From: Bacillota bacterium
Lineage (GTDB): Bacteria > Bacillota > Clostridia > Lachnospirales > Lachnospiraceae
Assembly (NCBI GenBank): GCA_023411555.1
Contig: JAEYOQ010000007.1
Coordinates: 41,469 to 105,468, forward strand
Direction: 5' to 3'
Length of the DNA: 64,000 nt
Positions 24,293-33,263 of this stretch are shown here, one piece after another. The position numbers and the translations under genes are program-made. Each line of letters opens with the position of its first letter. The stretch's first letter is position 1. Under the pieces are notes generated by a model, which was given only the letters and a program-made list of their open reading frames with translations, was not told the DNA's origin and made no database searches.

Positions 24293-24518
24293 TACATCGA
24301 ATTGTCAAAAATATAACTAGCTTTATAACTTTTATTAGCAATATAACCTAAGGACCTTCGAGAGCTATTCCTAGTTTCACAAGCCCAGTCTTTGGACTCA
24401 CTCACCTTCCTTGGCAGCCTCCCATCCATGATCTTGTCCATGTACCCCTACTTCTGTAACCATCAAAGCGGTCACAGCATATATAAATAGTGAATAATTT
24501 GTAGAGGAGTGTATTATT

Positions 24519-24839
24519 TTGGAAGAAACGGGTGTTTATCTGTCTTCATTACCGATTACTAGTGAGAACTTCCTTTTATACTTTATTGCCTTCACAGTAG
24601 CCTTCTTTTTGCTAGGGTTCATCATCGGATATATTCTTAATCCAAGCCGGAGATCACGAAAGACAAAAGAGCAATCGTTAGCCAAGGATGCTAAGAAGGA
24701 GCAAGATATTACTCACTTCACTGATCAGAATACTCCTGCTAATATGGCTGATCCGGCAAGAAGAATGGACAACCGATATCAAAGGAATGGTTATAGCTAT
24801 AGCCGATGGGATTATTCCAGACCGACAAGGCGCTACTAA
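24519..24839 (+). CDS. Small single-pass membrane protein of unknown function
   Basis: 106 residues. One membrane helix (about residues 20-42, LLYFIAFTVAFFLLGFIIGYIL) is followed by a basic, hydrophilic cytoplasmic tail rich in Arg and Tyr (NGYSYSRWDYSRPTRRY). TTG 24519 is about 9 bases after GAGGAG. The gene is divergent from nifH and shares its upstream region, which may be chance. I do not recognise a family. Confidence 0.65.
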   Translation: MEETGVYLSSLPITSENFLLYFIAFTVAFFLLGFIIGYILNPSRRSRKTKEQSLAKDAKKEQDITHFTDQNTPANMADPARRMDNRYQRNGYSYSRWDYSRPTRRY

Positions 24840-25117
24840 AAATATCTAATACCGATTTAACATAGTAATTCGGTGATATCCAATCATGCATAATTCATTC
24901 GATAAGGATAACAACATCCCTCCCGCACTTATTGCAGACCTTCTACTATTTGTAGTTCAATAATATCAGTCCGCCAAGCAGTGCTGTATGGGATGCCGGT
25001 TATCCTTTTGCCTCCTATCCTTTCTATTTTTTCCGTGGATTTAACCCTTGCATCTCATCGGGCATCTGATATAATTAGGTAGTATGTAATTGGTAAAAAT
25101 AGGACGGAGGATAATAT

Positions 25118-26056
25118 TTGTTAAACGAAAATCAAAAGCATTATATTCAGGTATTGGAGTACATATCTCAGGCAGAATATGATGAGATTAATCAGCTTAT
25201 GGATATATGCTGTAAGCATGAAAGTATCAACCTAAAGCTGGAGCTGGATTATAAGCTACATTTAAGTAGCCTTGCAAGAAAGGCTTCAGATGGGCACTCT
25301 GGTAATAAAGCGGAATTCCTCTATTATATCGGAGATATCCTCGTTGCCTATCTGGGAATTTCCTGCTTTGACGGTGTTACCGGAGAGCTCTGCGGTATGA
25401 CCCATCCCATGTATCGAAAGCAGGGTATATTCCATCGATTATTAGCTCTTGCTTTAAACGAAAGCCAACACTCAGATTTCAGACAGGTCCTAATACTAGC
25501 AGATGGAAGTTCCGAATCCGGTATGGACTTTGTAAGGGCAAACAGCGCCACCTATGCCCACTCAGAATATCGTATGAAACGGTTATCCGATGCTACCGCT
25601 CAATCGAGGTCAAATTCAGATCAGGCTTCTAGCGAAAAGATAACCTTACGCCTTGCCTGTAAAGCAGACGAGAAAGATATCGCACGTTATAATGCGATCT
25701 TTTTCAATGAAGAAAGGCTAGAGGAAGAGACTGGAGATTATAAAACAACTCCCCTAGAGGATCAACCAGACAAGGATAAGACCTATATGATCGAGCTAAA
25801 TGGATGCTCCATCGGTAAAATCAATGTAGAATTCATCGATCAGTATGCTTTTATATGCGGTTTTGGAATCCTACCGGAATATCGTGGAAGGGGCTATGGG
25901 AGAAGGGGGTTGAACGAAACCCTGAAATTAATAGAAGCACAAGGTATCCATACAATCGAGCTGGATGTCGTATGTACCAACAGCAATGCTCTTGGATTGT
26001 ACCAATCCTGTGGCTTTGTAGAGCAATCGGTTATGAATTATTATAATCTGATATAA
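25118..26056 (+). CDS. GNAT-family N-acetyltransferase with two GNAT domains
   Basis: 312 residues in two halves. In the N-terminal half CGMTHPMYRKQGIFHRLLALAL is an acetyl-CoA-binding GNAT motif A; in the C-terminal half GFGILPEYRGRGYGRRGLNETL is a second, more canonical one, followed by LDVVCTNSNALGLYQSCGFVE. Tandem GNAT proteins of this kind acetylate small amines or unknown substrates. TTG 25118 follows GGAGG by 7 bases. The gene is alone on the + strand, and a long palindromic terminator separates it from the convergent protease pair. Substrate unknown. Confidence 0.88.
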   Translation: MLNENQKHYIQVLEYISQAEYDEINQLMDICCKHESINLKLELDYKLHLSSLARKASDGHSGNKAEFLYYIGDILVAYLGISCFDGVTGELCGMTHPMYRKQGIFHRLLALALNESQHSDFRQVLILADGSSESGMDFVRANSATYAHSEYRMKRLSDATAQSRSNSDQASSEKITLRLACKADEKDIARYNAIFFNEERLEEETGDYKTTPLEDQPDKDKTYMIELNGCSIGKINVEFIDQYAFICGFGILPEYRGRGYGRRGLNETLKLIEAQGIHTIELDVVCTNSNALGLYQSCGFVEQSVMNYYNLI

Positions 26057-26098
26057 CTACAGGAAAAAGGGTTGCTTCGTAACGTCGATATTAATAGG

Positions 26099-26183
26099 GT
26101 TGTTTCATATTGTAATATATAAATGTAGAAAAGGACAGCATGCTGTCCTTTTCTACATCGTAAGCTTACGTTATGAAACAACT
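26099..26183. terminator. Bidirectional terminator: nested palindrome
   Basis: An 18-base-pair perfect palindrome (26123-26140 with 26141-26158, core AGAAAAGGACAGCA) lies inside an outer inverted repeat GTTGTTTCATA (26099-26109) / TATGAAACAAC (26173-26183). It separates two convergent genes and can act in both directions. A structure of similar design lies at 58691-58798. Confidence 0.8.
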
Positions 26184-27488
26184 TTATTCTATGCCTGCCA
26201 CTGTAACATTCTTCAGCAGCACCATAGCAGGTCCTTCGAAGTTATTATCCTTCTGACGTTCCTTTGATAGATACATCTCATGGTGAAGCTCGGCTATATT
26301 ACCTGTAATAGAGCCTCCGGTTACCGGAATAGTAGTCTTTCCATCATAATACCAGGCCAGACGAATCTCACCGCAGAAATCGCCAGTCATAGAATCTACC
26401 GTAAAATCGGAAAAGGCAGCTGTAATCAGATAAGGCTCCTTCTTTAATTCTTCTATTGACAAGCTACCGCTATCAATTACGACATTCCCAATATTACCGG
26501 TCGGTTCAACATCTAGGTAATATGCATATCTAGTATCGGCCGCAAACTTCTTCAATTCACCCTTATCAATAATTTTCACCGGTTTAACAGGAAATCCCTC
26601 GGAATCAAAGGATTCTGAGTTGGTAGAATTCTTCATAAAAGGATCGAGTGTTAAGGTGATACGATCACCCTTAACTTCATCACCTTGTACCTGATCCCCA
26701 ACCTTCCAGGTAGAAGACTGGTTATATACGGAGGAGGCATTGCTTTTAGAATAATAATAAGCGAAGAACGACTTCACTGCCTCCCTGGTAAGAATTACGG
26801 AAGAAGTCTTTAATGCAGGTGTGTTTTTTGCGATTGCCTTCTCCTTGCAGATATTGAGCATATTCTTGACCTCGTCAGCCATAACCTCGGCATCAAATTC
26901 GGAGCAATCGAGACAGCGGTATAATTCGATTTCCTCTCCCTCTTCCTTCCAGGTGGTGATGAACTCTACCATGCAGCGGTATGATTCCTCTGAGACGTCA
27001 ACTCCCTCGGAGTTCACAATTCTTGTAACCGTCTTATTTAAGAAGATCTCACAGGAATTGATGCCACCCTTCTCATAGATATCATTCTTATAGATTGCTT
27101 TGGTGATTTCATTCATCCAATAGGGAAGGCTTTCCCTAGCAAAATTGCTCTCAGGTAAAGCCGTAAAGAATGCAGCAGGCTTGACCAGTGGATAATAATG
27201 ATTCTTAACAAAGCTGGCAGCAAAGGCAGCGTCTCTGATCGCTTTCTCAATCTCACCCTCGTTCATGGTAGGGTGGATACTGGTTGTTGAGGAGCCCTTA
27301 TATTGCTCACCATCCTCGGTAAAATCCACGTATACGGTGATATTATAATGATGTACGCTTTTTGCCCGGTCCATATCTACATTCTTCTTAACAAAAAATA
27401 ACTCGTTGGATTGAACCAGAGTCTCTTTAATTTTATATCCAGAAATATCTTTCTGGTTCATGAGGATTTTTCTGATTTGCTCTAGCAT
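26184..27488 (-). CDS. TldE/PmbA-like metalloprotease partner subunit
   Basis: 434 residues of the TldD/PmbA superfamily without the HExxxH zinc motif, as expected for the TldE (PmbA) subunit. YSKSNASSVYNQSSTW and the C-terminal GGSITGNIAEL stretch are typical. TldD and TldE form a heterodimeric, tube-shaped protease that degrades unfolded small peptides or trims modified peptides. Its ATG overlaps the tldD stop codon by one base (TAATG), so the two are translated together. No peptide-maturation gene is close by, so the natural substrate is unclear. Confidence 0.88.
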   Translation of the reverse strand: MLEQIRKILMNQKDISGYKIKETLVQSNELFFVKKNVDMDRAKSVHHYNITVYVDFTEDGEQYKGSSTTSIHPTMNEGEIEKAIRDAAFAASFVKNHYYPLVKPAAFFTALPESNFARESLPYWMNEITKAIYKNDIYEKGGINSCEIFLNKTVTRIVNSEGVDVSEESYRCMVEFITTWKEEGEEIELYRCLDCSEFDAEVMADEVKNMLNICKEKAIAKNTPALKTSSVILTREAVKSFFAYYYSKSNASSVYNQSSTWKVGDQVQGDEVKGDRITLTLDPFMKNSTNSESFDSEGFPVKPVKIIDKGELKKFAADTRYAYYLDVEPTGNIGNVVIDSGSLSIEELKKEPYLITAAFSDFTVDSMTGDFCGEIRLAWYYDGKTTIPVTGGSITGNIAELHHEMYLSKERQKDNNFEGPAMVLLKNVTVAGIE

Positions 27489-28903
27489 TAACCTAACCTC
27501 ACTTTCGCTTTGATATAGGGACCACCACTGGATGTCCTAACATATTCCTTATAGCCCTTACCGCAATAGCCGCCACCCTCCAACTCAACCGTCTCGGATA
27601 CCATAGAGATGGATTGCAGTAGCTCCGGTACAAAACCAGTCATAACAACGGGCGAGATCAAATTGCCGGTCAGCTTACCGTCTACGATTTCTCTTCCCAG
27701 TAATGCGATGCATTGAATCCCCCAGTTCTTCGGGTCCTCCATACCACTGTAAAGTCCTTCTATCTGATAACCATGCTTTATAGAGGCCAGCATATCCTCG
27801 TACTTATCCGTTCCAGCGGAGAAGAAAGTATTCGTCATTCGAGCGTAAGCCTTACGTTCGAAGGATTGTCTTTTTCCGTTTCCGGTAGGAGTCGTTCCAA
27901 GCTTTAGGGCTGACAGTAAATCGGAGATACCGTTTTTCAAGATACCCTCTTCTATAATAGTGGTATCAGTGCCAAGGGTTCCCTCATCGTCAAAAAGATA
28001 GGAAGACACTTGGCACGCCGCTGCTGCGCCATCGTGCATAGTTGTAATCGGAGATGCTACCTGCTTGCCGATATATTCTTCACCCTTTGCTCTCTTCTTT
28101 ACGAACATATCCATCTCAACGCCATGACCAAAGGCTTCATGAGCAATCAAGCCAGCTATATCGGGAGCGCATATGACATCATATTCTCCCGGCTGAACAG
28201 GCTTTGCATCCAAGAGCTTAATACACTGATCAACCACCATGGGGCATAGCTGTTTCATTTTCTCAAGAACTTCATAGCCCAACATACCGTTAAAGCCTTG
28301 GAAATAATACTTTGTTTTCTCATCTCTTCTTGCAACACAAAGCAAGGAAGCTTCACTAATGGTATAGGATTGCTCTAGATCCTTCTTTGCTGAAAGAAAG
28401 ATTTTTGATACATGGGTATAACTTAAGGCTGCTCTAAAATTTACAACTAACTCCGACAGGGAACATCCCATGTCCTTTAGAGCCGTTAAATCCATGATAA
28501 TTTGTTCAGCGCTTATACTCTCTGGATCAACCTCAGTCTCACTGAAGAATTGCTTCTCAATTTCTTCTTCGTTGATCAAATCATAAGAATTCACTTTGAT
28601 GTCCTTGGATACCCTATGTAGCTTATCCTTGATATCAGAGGCGATAGTATTCAGTTTACTCTCATCGATCTCATTGAAGGAGTACTCAGAATAATTCACT
28701 CCATTATGAACACGTACTACAAAGCCACGTTCCGCCAGCATGACATCATTCACTTCGGTACCCGTCTTTCCTACACGGTATACCTTACCTTTCGTATCCG
28801 TACCCAGAACGGATACATACTGATAACTCTCGGACAGTAGGTCGATGAGCTTACGCACATACGGCTTACTCCTTGTCAAGAAATCTGATCCTATTGTTTT
28901 CAA
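27488..28903 (-). CDS. tldD: TldD-like metalloprotease
   Basis: 471 residues with the catalytic zinc motif HEAFGH at 255-260 in the context IAGLIAHEAFGHGVEMD. GGGYCGKGYKEYVRTSSGGP near the C-terminus is also typical of TldD. It forms a heterodimer with the TldE-like product of the next gene. Start is TTG 28903 after a GGGGGG stretch. It is the first gene of a two-gene operon and ends in the overlap with its partner. Confidence 0.9.
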   Translation of the reverse strand: MKTIGSDFLTRSKPYVRKLIDLLSESYQYVSVLGTDTKGKVYRVGKTGTEVNDVMLAERGFVVRVHNGVNYSEYSFNEIDESKLNTIASDIKDKLHRVSKDIKVNSYDLINEEEIEKQFFSETEVDPESISAEQIIMDLTALKDMGCSLSELVVNFRAALSYTHVSKIFLSAKKDLEQSYTISEASLLCVARRDEKTKYYFQGFNGMLGYEVLEKMKQLCPMVVDQCIKLLDAKPVQPGEYDVICAPDIAGLIAHEAFGHGVEMDMFVKKRAKGEEYIGKQVASPITTMHDGAAAACQVSSYLFDDEGTLGTDTTIIEEGILKNGISDLLSALKLGTTPTGNGKRQSFERKAYARMTNTFFSAGTDKYEDMLASIKHGYQIEGLYSGMEDPKNWGIQCIALLGREIVDGKLTGNLISPVVMTGFVPELLQSISMVSETVELEGGGYCGKGYKEYVRTSSGGPYIKAKVRLG

Positions 28904-29061
28904 ATCGGACCCCCCAGTCTAAAATTATTTTTAAAAACACATCTTAATCTGCTCTATGTGCTTCTAACATCGATATAGTACCATTTGACTGCTCATAAAC
29001 AATACTATGTGTCATGTTATATAGATTATTACACAGATTGATCATTCCGACAATGTCGAAA

Positions 29062-29130
29062 ATGGAAAAAAAGAAACAACAAGAGATATTATCATGGAGG
29101 TTTTGACCTTTTCCATGGTAATATCCCTTG
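29062..29130 (-). terminator. Intrinsic terminator of the sugar oxidoreductase operon
   Basis: On the minus strand CAAGGGATATTACCATGGA (29130-29112) pairs, with two mismatches, with TCCATGATAATATCTCTTG (29098-29080), followed by TTGTTTCTTTTTTTCC. It ends the operon that finishes at 29162. Confidence 0.85.
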
Positions 29131-29161
29131 TCGAATGTGTATAATATATGAGAGGAGTAAA

Positions 29162-29881
29162 TTAATTAATATTCTTCAATGCATCAAAATCATTCCTAAG
29201 AGCATCCCAAACCGGTTTATCATACTCTTCGTGCTCTAATATGAAATAATTAGCATACTCTGCAGCGTCTTTAATCTGTTTCATATCAAGGATGCCGTCA
29301 GGGATATCTACATTTTCCCCTTTATCATTAATCTGCTTAATATGGATAAGTTCAACTCTCTTACCCCATTTCTTAATATACTCTACCGGGTCTATACCTG
29401 CATAAGCAATCCAGAATACATCCAGCTCAAGAACAACATCTTCTCTAGTCTTTTCAGCCAGAAGATCAAGTGCATATTTTCCATCAATCTGAAGGAATTC
29501 GTGATCATGATTATGATAGCCCACTTTGATTCCTTCCATTGCAGCCTTCTCGGCTGCCTCGTTTAGCACCTGAGCCAAATGGTCAATCTGCTCCAGTGTG
29601 TCCAATTTAGCATAAGGACAGATAATATATTTTGATCCGATGGCTTTACTGTACTTTAGCTCCTCCTCAAAACGATCCGTAAATACTTCTAAACCGCAGT
29701 GAGTACCTACGCTGTAGAGACCACTTTCTGTCAACAATTGCTTTTGATCTTCGGTAGTTAAATCACCATAACCGGCAAATTCAACACCTTGAAAGCCAAT
29801 CTCTCCGACCCTCCTTACTGAACCCGGAAAATCATTTCTCGTTTCCTTATGGATAGAGTATAGCTGTAGTGATATTTCCAT
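29162..29881 (-). CDS. Sugar phosphate isomerase/epimerase family protein
   Basis: 239 residues of the xylose-isomerase-like TIM-barrel family. The putative metal ligands are in their usual contexts: YHNHDHEF, LELDVFWIAYAG, and FILEHEEYD near the C-terminus. Members interconvert keto sugars or act as epimerases, hydrolases or dehydratases on sugar derivatives. TAGGAGG precedes the ATG. It is the third gene of an operon with two Gfo/Idh/MocA oxidoreductases, which suggests oxidation of a sugar or glycoside to a keto form followed by isomerisation. Confidence 0.88.
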   Translation of the reverse strand: MEISLQLYSIHKETRNDFPGSVRRVGEIGFQGVEFAGYGDLTTEDQKQLLTESGLYSVGTHCGLEVFTDRFEEELKYSKAIGSKYIICPYAKLDTLEQIDHLAQVLNEAAEKAAMEGIKVGYHNHDHEFLQIDGKYALDLLAEKTREDVVLELDVFWIAYAGIDPVEYIKKWGKRVELIHIKQINDKGENVDIPDGILDMKQIKDAAEYANYFILEHEEYDKPVWDALRNDFDALKNIN

Positions 29882-29893
29882 AAGTGCTTCCTC

Positions 29894-30859
29894 CTATATA
29901 TTTTCCTTCTTCCCACTATGATAGGACCGATAAGCAGCCTCCATCATTCTGGTCAGCACGATTGCAGCATCAATACCGAAGTCAGCCTCCAGAGCTGCAG
30001 TACTTCCATTGGCCCATTGAACGAGGGGAGATGGCAGCTTCTCAGGTAACTGTTCCACCGTAATCCATTGTCCCTTTGTCTCCTCGGTGGCATACTTAAC
30101 ATCGTCACTGATCAGTAAAGTACCCTTGGTACCACTGATTTCCAGTGTGGCAGGCGTATATACCGATACGAAGCCTGTCTCAGATACTCCTATGGCCCCC
30201 TGGTCAAACTCCATAACTGATACGGCATTATCCTCTACCTCATGACCGGTTATGTTAGTAAATACCGATTGAATCGTCTTAGGCTCTCCAAGCAGCCAAT
30301 TTAATAAATACATTGGGTGAGCTCCCAGATCGATCATGGCTCCTCCGCCGCATTGTTCCAGGTTATAAAAGTGTGCCGGCAGCCAATTGCCAATGCTTCC
30401 GTTATGCACATTACGCATTCTTGCGTAAGTAATACGTCCTAATGCGCCGCTGCTTACCAGCTGCTTCGCAAATAAGAACTGGGGATCACATTTCTTAACT
30501 AGGGACAAGGTGATGGATGCATTATTTTTCTCAAGAGATTCCTTGATCTCGATGCATTCCTTTGTAGTAAGTGCCAGAACCTTCTCGCTGAAAATCTTCT
30601 TGCCTGCTTCAATTGCTTTTAATATCAACCCAGTATGTTCTGAGGTTGCAGCGGTGATTACGATCCCCTCAATGCTTTGGTCTTGGAGCAGTTCCTCATA
30701 ATTGCTATAATATTTGACATTGAACTTTTTGGCATACAGTAGTCCGCGCTCTTCATTCTCATCCCATATAGCCGTTACCTTACTGTCTGTTTGCTCAAGG
30801 ATCTCTTTAGTATAGCCTTCTGCATGAACATGCCAATAGCTTATAATTGCTATATTCAT
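29894..30859 (-). CDS. Gfo/Idh/MocA family oxidoreductase (atypical nucleotide motif)
   Basis: 321 residues. N-terminal Rossmann domain followed by the GFO_IDH_MocA C-terminal domain with GGGAMIDLGAHPMYLLNWLLG. The first strand reads IAIISYWHVHAEGY instead of the usual GxGxxG, a variant found in a subgroup of this family; the later FSEKVLALT motif is present. NAD(P)-dependent oxidation of a sugar or sugar derivative is inferred. It lies 15 bases after the other oxidoreductase and 12 before the isomerase. Confidence 0.88.
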   Translation of the reverse strand: MNIAIISYWHVHAEGYTKEILEQTDSKVTAIWDENEERGLLYAKKFNVKYYSNYEELLQDQSIEGIVITAATSEHTGLILKAIEAGKKIFSEKVLALTTKECIEIKESLEKNNASITLSLVKKCDPQFLFAKQLVSSGALGRITYARMRNVHNGSIGNWLPAHFYNLEQCGGGAMIDLGAHPMYLLNWLLGEPKTIQSVFTNITGHEVEDNAVSVMEFDQGAIGVSETGFVSVYTPATLEISGTKGTLLISDDVKYATEETKGQWITVEQLPEKLPSPLVQWANGSTAALEADFGIDAAIVLTRMMEAAYRSYHSGKKENI

Positions 30860-30874
30860 CTACTTTTCCCTTCA

Positions 30875-31957
30875 TTAATCAAAATATACCGGCTGACCGC
30901 TCTCTGCTGATTTGTAAATTGCTTCCAAGATCTCGGATACAACACAAGCCTGCTCGGGTAACACAACAGGATCCGTATCATTCTTAACTGCATCAATCCA
31001 GCGCCTTGCTTCCACATCTTCCGGTTTCATGGCATTACCATCATAGAAAGCAACACCACCGCTAGACAGATCAGGTTTTATTTCAATCAGACGGTTAAAC
31101 TCACCCTTATTAATTGTCACACCTTTCTTAATCTGTGCACCGGCATCAGAGCCACAAAGCACCGTACTTCCTTCCGGAATTGGTTCAATGGTATTGAGTG
31201 CCCAGCTGGATTCCAGAATAATTGTTGCACCGTTCTTCATGACGATGAAGCCGAATGCACTATCCTCCATAGTATGCTGATCCGGATCCCAGCCGCCCCA
31301 AGGATTGCCACAATCCGCATTATTTACCTTCTTATATTTTGTACCAACTACCATCTTAGGCTCATAATTGTTCATAAGATAAAGGGTAACATCAAGGGAG
31401 TGGGTTCCGATATCAATTAAGGGTCCTCCACCCTGCTCGAATTCATTCAAGAATACACCCCAGTTGGGAGTTCCTCTTCTTCTGACTGCAAAAGCCTTCG
31501 CAAAATAGATATCTCCCAGATCGCCTCGCTCGATTACATCCTTTAAATAGATTGCTTCCGGCTTATGTCTATGCTGATAACCGATGGTAAGCTTCTTTCC
31601 GGTCTCCTTAGCAGCCTGTACCATTCTTCGTGCATCTTCCGCTGTCTTCGCCATAGGCTTCTCGCACATAACATGCTTTCCGGCATGAAGAGAGTCAATC
31701 GAAATCGGAGCATGGGAACGGTTGGGAGTACATACATGAACCACCTCAATCTCCTTGTCCTGCAACAGCTCCTTATAATCGGTATAAACCTTCGCGTCCG
31801 GAGTTCCGTATTCCGCCTTTGCTTTTTCTGCCTTTTCCGGAATAATGTCACAGAAGGCAACCATCTCCACATCACCCAATCTGCTGAGGGAGGGCATATG
31901 CTTACCATTTGCAATGCCTCCGCAACCAATGATACCAACTTTAATCTTCTTATCCAT
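30875..31957 (-). CDS. Gfo/Idh/MocA family oxidoreductase
   Basis: 360 residues. NAD(P)-binding VGIIGCGGIANGKHMP at the N-terminus, CEKPMAKTAEDA for the catalytic Lys region and GGGPLIDIGTHSLDVTLYLM in the C-terminal domain. It is the first gene of the three-gene operon divergent from an AraC regulator. GAAGGAGATAAG precedes the ATG. Related enzymes oxidise inositol, glucosides or hexosamine derivatives; the substrate cannot be told from sequence. Confidence 0.92.
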   Translation of the reverse strand: MDKKIKVGIIGCGGIANGKHMPSLSRLGDVEMVAFCDIIPEKAEKAKAEYGTPDAKVYTDYKELLQDKEIEVVHVCTPNRSHAPISIDSLHAGKHVMCEKPMAKTAEDARRMVQAAKETGKKLTIGYQHRHKPEAIYLKDVIERGDLGDIYFAKAFAVRRRGTPNWGVFLNEFEQGGGPLIDIGTHSLDVTLYLMNNYEPKMVVGTKYKKVNNADCGNPWGGWDPDQHTMEDSAFGFIVMKNGATIILESSWALNTIEPIPEGSTVLCGSDAGAQIKKGVTINKGEFNRLIEIKPDLSSGGVAFYDGNAMKPEDVEARRWIDAVKNDTDPVVLPEQACVVSEILEAIYKSAESGQPVYFD

Positions 31958-32076
31958 AGCAACTTATCTCCTTCTTTATTCTACCTATATCCTATAAGCG
32001 AACGACGGGGGAGTCTATCCCACATATTTCTCGCTTGCTTATGTATAAATAAAACATAGCATAAAAATACTTCTCA

Positions 32077-32085
32077 TGATATAAT
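32077..32085 (+). promoter_or_regulatory. Extended -10 promoter of the AraC-type gene
   Basis: TGA-TATAAT (TATAAT at 32080-32085) lies about 47 bases before the start. The -35 region (TAGCAT) is poor, as expected for an extended -10 promoter or one needing an activator. Confidence 0.45.
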
Positions 32086-32131
32086 TTATTTATAATAAAA
32101 TATCAATAATTTGTCATCGGAGGTTATAGAC

Positions 32132-33025
32132 TTGGATCAATCTTATTATGTGGAGACCAGAGATATGAACGGTGATGCTCCACTGCAATTCAGATCACAT
32201 ATTCAGGATTCTATGGGCGAGGGACTTATGGTACATGCTCATATCCACAACTATATAGAAATCATTTATGCAATCACAGGAAAATATCATATTTTATTAA
32301 ACAACAAGGATTATAACTTTGAGGCGGGTGATATGGTTCTTATTAATTCCAATGAGATTCACAATATCTTCTCCCTCTCCCCTGGCCTTAACCGATATAT
32401 CGTAATCAAGTTCGAGCCTGAGATGCTGTATACCACTGCACAATCCCTCTTCGAGATGAAATATGTTATGCCCTTCATCCTGAATGAATCCACCCACCAG
32501 AAGATATTTAGCAAGGCAGAGATAGAGAAGACGATTGTCCCTGACCTTATTCACGGCATAAATCAGGAATATCATGATAAACGCTATGGTTACGAGCTTG
32601 CCATCCGGGCGAACATCTATAATCTGTTTCTCTTTATCCTTCGCAGGTGGAATGAGCAGAACGTCGACTTAAATATTCATGAAGAAATTAATAAAGATAT
32701 GGTAAAGCGTATTCAAAATGTATTTGACTATATCGAGGATAATTATCAGAATAATATTACAGCTCTGGACATGGCAAAACGCTGTAACTTAAGCTACAGC
32801 TATTTTTCCAGACTATTTACAAGGATTATGAAGCGAAGCTTCCGGGAATATCTGAATTACGTACGTGTAACAAAAGCAGAACGCCTCCTTACCTCTGCTG
32901 ATTTAAATATTACAGAGATCGCAATGCAGGTAGGCTTCTCCACCTCCAGTTATTTTATCCAACAATTCAAGCTTTATAAGGACATCTCACCGAAGCAGTA
33001 CCAATTAAAATACAAAGCATTATAA
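32132..33025 (+). CDS. AraC family transcriptional regulator with cupin sensor domain
   Basis: About 297 residues. The N-terminal half is a cupin-like domain (HAHIHNYIEIIYAITGKYHI, then FEAGDMVLINSNEIHN) that usually binds a sugar. The C-terminal 100 residues carry two helix-turn-helix motifs: ALDMAKRCNLSYSYFSRLF and ITEIAMQVGFSTSSYFIQQF. It is divergent from the oxidoreductase/isomerase operon and probably activates it. TTG 32132 is 8 bases after GGAGG; an in-frame TTG at 32111 lies before that site and is not preferred. Confidence 0.92.
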   Translation: MDQSYYVETRDMNGDAPLQFRSHIQDSMGEGLMVHAHIHNYIEIIYAITGKYHILLNNKDYNFEAGDMVLINSNEIHNIFSLSPGLNRYIVIKFEPEMLYTTAQSLFEMKYVMPFILNESTHQKIFSKAEIEKTIVPDLIHGINQEYHDKRYGYELAIRANIYNLFLFILRRWNEQNVDLNIHEEINKDMVKRIQNVFDYIEDNYQNNITALDMAKRCNLSYSYFSRLFTRIMKRSFREYLNYVRVTKAERLLTSADLNITEIAMQVGFSTSSYFIQQFKLYKDISPKQYQLKYKAL

Positions 33026-33052
33026 CCGGTACATGTTCGGCATTTACCTTCT

Positions 33053-33202
33053 TTACCCTTCTGTATTATAAGTATTATTGTTATATTTTTTACTGTTGTT
33101 TCTATCTTTTACTGAGTTGGATGCAGCATCGGTTACACCAGCCTTTTTAAGATGCTCCTTTTCCTTCTCCTTACGATATCTCTGATTTGCCTGTTTACTC
33201 AA
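33053..33202 (-). CDS. Small basic hypothetical protein
   Basis: 49 residues, rich in Lys, Arg and Asn, with no membrane segment. TTG 33202 follows AAAGGAAG; an in-frame GTG at 33241 lacks a ribosome binding site. The tail (NNSKKYNNNTYNTEG) is Asn-rich, like the small protein at 5734-5910. It could be a nucleic-acid-binding or spore-associated protein, but this is a guess. Coding status rests on the ribosome binding site and composition only. Confidence 0.4.
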   Translation of the reverse strand: MSKQANQRYRKEKEKEHLKKAGVTDAASNSVKDRNNSKKYNNNTYNTEG

Positions 33203-33263
33203 GCGATCACTTCCTTTCCTGCGGTAAGGATAGTATTTCACTGAAAAGCAAGTCTATTCGTAA

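Larger units (their letters stand above)
24174..24518. other. Divergent nifH / small membrane protein intergenic region
   Basis: 345 bases without a gene. Nearest nifH are a terminator-like hairpin and a probable promoter, listed separately. An imperfect inverted repeat, TGTAACC (24455-24461) and GGTCACA (24470-24476), lies just upstream of the TATAAA-rich start region of the + strand gene and could be an operator. I saw no sigma-54 type promoter. Confidence 0.5.

Noticed and set aside
24455..24476. CRP/FNR-type binding site before the small membrane protein gene
   Set aside because: The half-sites are 8 bases apart with cores that do not fit TGTGA-N6-TCACA; kept only as a generic inverted repeat.
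24174..24518. Sigma-54 promoter or NifA site for nifH
   Set aside because: I could not find a GG-N10-GC element; a sigma-A-like promoter explains the region better.
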